Shown piece by piece: positions 6,051-9,287 of a DNA stretch of 9,287 nt. The notes beneath the pieces are model-generated. The model ran no database searches, was not told the DNA's origin, and saw only the letters and a program-made list of their open reading frames with translations. The DNA lies in assembly GCA_937911235.1 (NCBI GenBank), contig CALDPN010000108.1:1-9287 (forward strand). Direction: 5' to 3'. A program made the position numbers and the translations under genes. Source of the DNA: an uncultured Bacteroidales bacterium. GTDB taxonomy: Bacteria; Bacteroidota; Bacteroidia; Bacteroidales; Paludibacteraceae. The number at the start of each line of letters is the position of its first letter. Position 1 is the stretch's first letter.

Positions 6051-7211
6051 ATGAAAAAGATGAACATTAAAAGAGGAACTAATCAACCTAGTTTATCCTT
6101 TGTTGATATAACAACAGGTATAGTTAAACCACATATCTGGGCAGAACTAGAAAACGGAATGTGGAAAGACTTTCTTATAGATAATCATCTTAAAAATGAT
6201 ACTTTAGGTGATGTTGACCAAAATAAATGGTTGCCAATATTTCCGAATTATAAGGTGATAAATCCAGGCTTTAAATGGGATACATCTAATGGGCAAATTG
6301 TAGCAGATTTATACAAACCAAAGAGTGTAAATGCCACATTAGATTCTTTCTTAAATGCTGCAGAAAACTACTTTAAAAAGTTTGAAGGAAAGAAAATAGG
6401 AGTTCATTTGAGTGGCGGTCTTGATTCTAGCTTAATTATTAGTTTGCTTAAATATTTTAATATCCCTTTTGTTGCAATAGGTCTTTGTTCTCATCGATTT
6501 GAGTTTAGAACAGAAAGACGAGTGCAAGAAATAATGGCAGGTTATGCCAATGATGCTCTGCTACTTGATATGGACGATTATCCTTTCTTTTCAAATTTAG
6601 AAAATAAACCTAAACATCAGATTCCAGATGCTAATATAAAAATGATAGATGGATCTTTGAAATTAGCAGAAGAGTTTTCTAAAAGAGGTTGTGGTGTGGT
6701 ATTTTCTGGTCAGGGTGGTGATACTTTATTGGCTGAACAAATGACCGATATACAGAACTTTTCTGGTTATAATATAGGTAATGAGTTTTCTATGCCATAT
6801 GAACAAGATTGTATATATAATCCAATGGGTATAGAATTGCATTCATTCTTTTCATGTAAAGAGATTATTGATCAAATTACTTCTTTAAGAGTAAGTGAGA
6901 AAGATGATGCTTTAAAAATATGGGCAAGAAAGTTTTTTAAGGACTTTCTACCTAAGGAGTTGGCAGATTTTACATATTGTGCAGATTTTTTTGGTCATTC
7001 TATGGATGGATTGCAAAAATCAAAACCAACCTTTAAACTTTTGTTTGAGGAAGCCTATGATTATTTAAAACATCCACTTTTTGAACCGAAAGGAATAAAA
7101 GAAATATTAGATACAGATTTACTTGCATTAGAATATAATACATATTGCGGATTCTGTGCAAAATTGTCTATTGCCGTATGGCTTCATGCTTTGTTTAGAG
7201 ATGAAAAGTGA
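6051..7211 (+). CDS. Asparagine-synthetase-like adenylating enzyme (lasso cyclase-like), glutaminase domain missing
   Basis: This 386-residue protein carries the asparagine synthetase synthase domain. The PP-loop SGGLDSS is at 121-127, and SGQGGDTLLAEQ at 219-230 corresponds to the SGDGGDELFGG region. In lasso pathways this family (McjC) adenylates a side-chain carboxylate of the peptide so that the N-terminal amine can attack it. Usual members exceed 500 residues. Here only about 115 residues precede the PP-loop, including IFPNYKVINPGFKW, which resembles the end of the glutaminase domain; the Cys2 nucleophile and most of that domain are absent. The late LPKELADFTYCADFFG segment lacks the R-x-K pattern I expect after LPxxL. 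It lies 1 bp after the peptidase gene and overlaps the ligase by 11 bp. The fold is well supported; the peptide substrate is inferred. Confidence 0.85.
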   Translation: MKKMNIKRGTNQPSLSFVDITTGIVKPHIWAELENGMWKDFLIDNHLKNDTLGDVDQNKWLPIFPNYKVINPGFKWDTSNGQIVADLYKPKSVNATLDSFLNAAENYFKKFEGKKIGVHLSGGLDSSLIISLLKYFNIPFVAIGLCSHRFEFRTERRVQEIMAGYANDALLLDMDDYPFFSNLENKPKHQIPDANIKMIDGSLKLAEEFSKRGCGVVFSGQGGDTLLAEQMTDIQNFSGYNIGNEFSMPYEQDCIYNPMGIELHSFFSCKEIIDQITSLRVSEKDDALKIWARKFFKDFLPKELADFTYCADFFGHSMDGLQKSKPTFKLLFEEAYDYLKHPLFEPKGIKEILDTDLLALEYNTYCGFCAKLSIAVWLHALFRDEK

Positions 7212-7929
7212 AATAATATTTACAAGAGACCTCGAAAATCCATCGAGAGTACATCCATATTTCCTTGAAGAGGCAGAGGAAATGAGGAAATTGGGATTGA
7301 CAGTTGACGTAGAACCATCTGTGGAGGCAGATAGGTTGTTTTATAGAGGTTTTATGATTCATGAGGAAAAAGATTATCCTCAAGATAGCCGTTATGTACA
7401 AGGTTGGAAGGAGTGTGATGCAACATTTCGTATGTCTATTACACATCCGCTTATAGAAGATTTGTCTATACCAACATTTTTCGCAGAAGAATTAAATGAT
7501 GATGTAGAAGAAGAAATAAGAAAAAGAGGTTGGGATAAAGTGTTTATTAAGAATGAGAAAAAATCAATCTGGGATGAAGGTGAATTAGCAGCAGTATGGC
7601 CTTTTCATTCAATGGAAGAACTTAAAAATAAATACGAACAATTACCCTATAAAGGTTTGTATGCAATACGTAAATTTTTAGACCCATCATTGTTTTATGA
7701 AGAGGAGCGTTATTGGATAATAATGGGTAAAATATATCACCGTACTGGCTTCGTACCAGATATTGTAAAGGAGGCTGCGGAGCGACTGTCTGTTTTGGGA
7801 AGTAAATATTATTCAATAGATGCAATCCCTAATATGATAGTAGAAGTGAACCCTGGTGAATCATCAGATAGATTAGGAGTGAATTCTGCGAGTTTGTTTG
7901 CTTCGTGGTGGAAAGATGCATTAAAATAA
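7201..7929 (+). CDS. ATP-grasp ligase, R2K/DUF4343-like
   Basis: ATG at 7201 overlaps the end of the preceding gene by 11 bp; the frame extends back to a GTG at 7156, which would overlap by 56 bp and is less likely. The 242-residue protein has ATP-grasp features in order: VFIKN at 114-118 (K117, ATP phosphates), YAIRKFLD at 154-161, EERYWIIMGKIYHRTG at 168-183 (like the E-R-hydrophobic-G-K strand pair of DUF4343 proteins), D207, and IVEVNPGESSDRLG at 213-226, whose E215 and N217 would bind Mg. ATP-grasp enzymes join a carboxylate to an amine, thiol or hydroxyl through an acyl phosphate. In this operon it probably adds a residue or a cross-link to the peptide from 5315. The R2K assignment is from motif memory; ATP-grasp is firm. 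Confidence 0.78.
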   Translation: MKSEIIFTRDLENPSRVHPYFLEEAEEMRKLGLTVDVEPSVEADRLFYRGFMIHEEKDYPQDSRYVQGWKECDATFRMSITHPLIEDLSIPTFFAEELNDDVEEEIRKRGWDKVFIKNEKKSIWDEGELAAVWPFHSMEELKNKYEQLPYKGLYAIRKFLDPSLFYEEERYWIIMGKIYHRTGFVPDIVKEAAERLSVLGSKYYSIDAIPNMIVEVNPGESSDRLGVNSASLFASWWKDALK

Positions 7930-7968
7930 ATTATAAAATAAAATTATTAACCTTTAAAATTAAATATT

Positions 7969-8571
7969 ATGGATAAAGAATTGTTTGAAGGAGCTATTGT
8001 AGCTGGTAAAGAAAAAATAAAAAAACTACGTAAAAAGCAGTACTTATGTATCTTTGGAATTGTTTATATGGTGTTTTGTATGATACTTCTTCCTGATTCA
8101 TTAATGTTTGCAATTGGTCTGGTAGTTATTGGTTTTGCAGGGTTTAAGTTTTGGAAATTTAGAAAAGAGTATAATCTACATAAAAGACTATTGGAAGCTA
8201 ATAAGGGTGTTCTTAGAGCAATAAATAGTAGTGAAGAAGAGGAATATGATGACCCCAATGCTACATATTCTGCAGCCGATTTATTAGGAATTTCGAGTGA
8301 TGATGAAGACAGCGCTGGTGAGGAAGACGAAGAGTCTGACGACGAAGAATTTGAGTTTGATGATGAAGAGTTTGAAGAAGATGATGAAGAAATAATTGAA
8401 TATGATTTGGGGCTGGATGATTACTTTAAGCAACGAGAAGAGGAAGCCAGAAAGTACGAAGAAGAGGATGATGGTATTACATATTCTACTGCAGATTTAT
8501 TAGGAAGTTCAAGTGGAGAAACTACAAAAAAAACAACAAAGAAGTCTAAATCAAAAAAATCTAGTAAGTAA
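7969..8571 (+). CDS. Two-helix membrane protein with acidic tail and duplicated TYSxADLLG motif
   Basis: This 200-residue protein begins with a basic segment (KEKIKKLRKKQ) followed by two adjacent transmembrane helices (about 25-42 and 44-61). The remaining 140 residues are cytoplasmic by the positive-inside rule. Residues 88-168 are extremely acidic (long runs of D and E). They are framed by two near-identical motifs, TYSAADLLGISS (99-110) and TYSTADLLGSSS (171-182). The C-terminus is a Lys/Ser/Thr tail (TTKKTTKKSKSKKSSK). I recognise no family. The repeated motif looks like a duplicated docking site on a disordered tether. It starts 39 bp after the ATP-grasp gene in the same direction with no terminator between, so co-transcription with the peptide operon is possible. 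Confidence 0.7.
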   Translation: MDKELFEGAIVAGKEKIKKLRKKQYLCIFGIVYMVFCMILLPDSLMFAIGLVVIGFAGFKFWKFRKEYNLHKRLLEANKGVLRAINSSEEEEYDDPNATYSAADLLGISSDDEDSAGEEDEESDDEEFEFDDEEFEEDDEEIIEYDLGLDDYFKQREEEARKYEEEDDGITYSTADLLGSSSGETTKKTTKKSKSKKSSK

Positions 8572-8621
8572 TTTGTAAATTAAGTAATATTCTTTTACCT
8601 TTAACTACTAAATGTTTATAT

Positions 8622-8978
8622 ATGAGCAAAAGAGGTAGTGTATATTATGAAAATGTAAAGCTAGATAGATATCCGTCGGGTAATAAATATCAGCATGTTT
8701 CAAGACGCTCAGATGGAGTGTATGTGCGAGTCTGGTTTATTGGTGACGATATAGACCCGGATAAGACCTATACTCGTTCTTATTGTCAACAACATAAATT
8801 AGGACGATTTGCCAATGAACCTAAGAAAAAGTCTAGTTTTTTAGGAACATTGGTAAAAGGTGCTATTCTTGCAAAAGTAGGTGATAAGGTCTTTTGTGAT
8901 AACGAAAAAGATGGTTTCTTTAAAAAAGCCGTCAAACTTGGTATCGGTATGCATATCGCCAAGAAACTGGATAAGTAA
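8622..8978 (+). CDS. 118-residue basic protein of unknown function
   Basis: ATG at 8622 follows a leader containing TTACCTTTAACTACTAAATG, similar to the TTAACCTTTAAAATT leader of the preceding gene. The first 60 residues are rich in Tyr, Arg and charged residues with beta-like alternation (GVYVRVWFIGDD at 32-43). Residues 61-118 are strongly basic, with a mildly hydrophobic glycine-containing helix (SFLGTLVKGAILAKVGDKV, 72-90) and a similar second one (KAVKLGIGMHIAKKL). The paired weak amphipathic helices suggest membrane association, but there is no clear transmembrane segment. I recognise no family. It follows the acidic membrane protein by 50 bp; the opposite charges are suggestive only. 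Confidence 0.62.
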   Translation: MSKRGSVYYENVKLDRYPSGNKYQHVSRRSDGVYVRVWFIGDDIDPDKTYTRSYCQQHKLGRFANEPKKKSSFLGTLVKGAILAKVGDKVFCDNEKDGFFKKAVKLGIGMHIAKKLDK

Positions 8979-8980
8979 TT

Positions 8981-9085
8981 TTACTCACTCCACTGTATGA
9001 TTTCTTGATAGATAGGGTCTAACTCTTCTACTAGTAGGTTTAGCAGCGTAGGGAGACCTTGGGAAAGAGAATCTAAAACAGCCAT
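8981..9085 (-). CDS. 34-residue small ORF on the reverse strand
   Basis: Reading the reverse strand, ATG at 9085-9083 opens MAVLDSLSQGLPTLLNLLVEELDPIYQEIIQWSE and stops at 8983-8981. The peptide is acidic and forms a plausible amphipathic helix (LPTLLNLLVEEL). The start codon lies at the edge of the 37-bp repeat, which would supply the A/T-rich leader. It converges on the 118-residue gene with 2 bp between the stops. The base composition is less A/T-rich than its neighbours and the peptide reads like a real protein end to end, but at this length it could be chance or a gene remnant. Confidence 0.35.
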   Translation of the reverse strand: MAVLDSLSQGLPTLLNLLVEELDPIYQEIIQWSE

Positions 9086-9119
9086 ATTTTTATGTTAATT
9101 TGTGTCGTTTATTTTTAAA
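9083..9119 (+). repeat. 37-bp direct repeat, copy 2
   Basis: These bases are identical to 3170-3206 in the same orientation. This copy lacks the right arm of the 3188-3219 hairpin: after TTTTTAAA it continues GGTATAATTGCC into the ORF6N reading frame. It contains the TTAATTTG box (9095-9102), which could promote the broken ORF6N gene. Confidence 0.75.
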
Positions 9120-9125
9120 GGTATA

Positions 9126-9287
9126 ATTGCCAAAAATCTAATCCTTAGCATAAGAGGTAAGCAGGTGATGCTCGACCGCGACTTGGCACGCCTATATGTG
9201 TGGAAACAAAAGTCCTTAATCAAGCTGTGAAACGGAATATAGAGTGCTTCTCCGAACGATTTATGTTTCAATTGACTGATGATGAGA
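9126..9287 (+). pseudogene. ORF6N-domain protein gene, frameshifted and cut by the window edge
   Basis: One frame reads ILSIRGKQVMLDRDLARLY up to 9197. The next frame continues GVETKVLNQAVKRNIECF and then SERFMFQLTDDE to the window edge. Together they form the ORF6N domain, a DNA-binding module of phage-type antirepressors and small regulators common in Bacteroidota. One missing G near 9198 (TATGTGTGG in place of TATGGTGTGG) accounts for the break; uncorrected, the first frame ends at a TGA at 9228-9230. No ATG precedes the domain in frame, so the N-terminus also seems lost or uses a rare start. A sequencing error could explain the frameshift but not the absent start. Confidence 0.75.

Noticed and set aside
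5864..6067. Reverse-strand 67-codon ORF over the B2-like gene
   Set aside because: It is antisense to the catalytic region of a conserved enzyme and its translation has no family-like features.
7156..7200. GTG start giving a 257-residue ATP-grasp protein
   Set aside because: It would overlap the preceding gene by 56 bp; the ATG at 7201 gives the common short overlap and begins with a normal beta-strand (SEIIFTRD).
7195..8258. Reverse-strand ORFs of 83, 67 and 64 codons over the ATP-grasp and acidic membrane protein genes
   Set aside because: They are shadows of coding frames with no promoter or recognisable domain.
1..9287. CRISPR array, tRNA, rRNA, insertion sequence or integrase
   Set aside because: No regularly spaced repeats, cloverleaf, rRNA-like stretch, transposase or recombinase motif was found; the only long direct repeat is the 37-bp pair.

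Overview
The window looks like a chromosomal stretch of a member of the Bacteroidota, probably Bacteroidales (Prevotella- or Bacteroides-like). Start codons follow A/T-rich leaders without Shine-Dalgarno sequences. Several genes are preceded by the TAnnTTTG -7 element typical of this phylum (139-146, 3939-3946, 5240-5247), and the M16 protease and ORF6N-type sequence fit the same group. No rRNA, tRNA, CRISPR array, transposase or integrase was seen.

Region 1 (1-3135) is core-like. It holds the tail of an unrecognised gene, a 58-residue membrane protein, and a complete secreted M16 zinc metalloprotease 3 bp downstream of it. Region 2 (3136-3867) holds small membrane proteins, the first apparently broken by an 8-A run. 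Region 3 (3868-5180) is a self-contained toxin-antitoxin or abortive-infection unit. A perfect 26-bp palindrome overlaps its promoter and is followed by a HigA-like HTH/DUF6922-like antitoxin, an overlapping AbiEii/AbiGii-type nucleotidyltransferase toxin, and two successive intrinsic terminators.

Region 4 (5200-7929) is the most interesting part and looks like a compact ribosomally made, modified peptide (RiPP) operon. In order it has a promoter, a 39-residue candidate precursor, an intercistronic stem-loop, a lasso-peptide B2-like Cys-His-Asp peptidase, an asparagine-synthetase-like adenylating enzyme lacking most of its glutaminase domain, and an R2K-like ATP-grasp ligase. The three enzyme genes are separated by 1 bp or overlap. 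The peptidase plus the asparagine-synthetase-like enzyme is the lasso-peptide pair. The ATP-grasp enzyme, the short leader without the usual Thr, and the absence of a visible RRE/B1 protein or exporter make this unlike a textbook lasso cluster.

Region 5 (7969-8978) has a two-helix membrane protein with a very acidic tail carrying a duplicated short motif, and a small basic protein; both are of unknown function. Region 6 (8979-9287) has a 34-codon reverse-strand ORF, a 37-bp exact copy of a sequence at 3170-3206, and the start of an ORF6N-domain gene broken by a one-base frameshift. The 37-bp direct repeats bracket all the accessory genes (about 5.9 kb). A separate 23-bp element lies exactly 40 bp upstream of the presumed -7 boxes of both region 2 and region 4, suggesting shared control.
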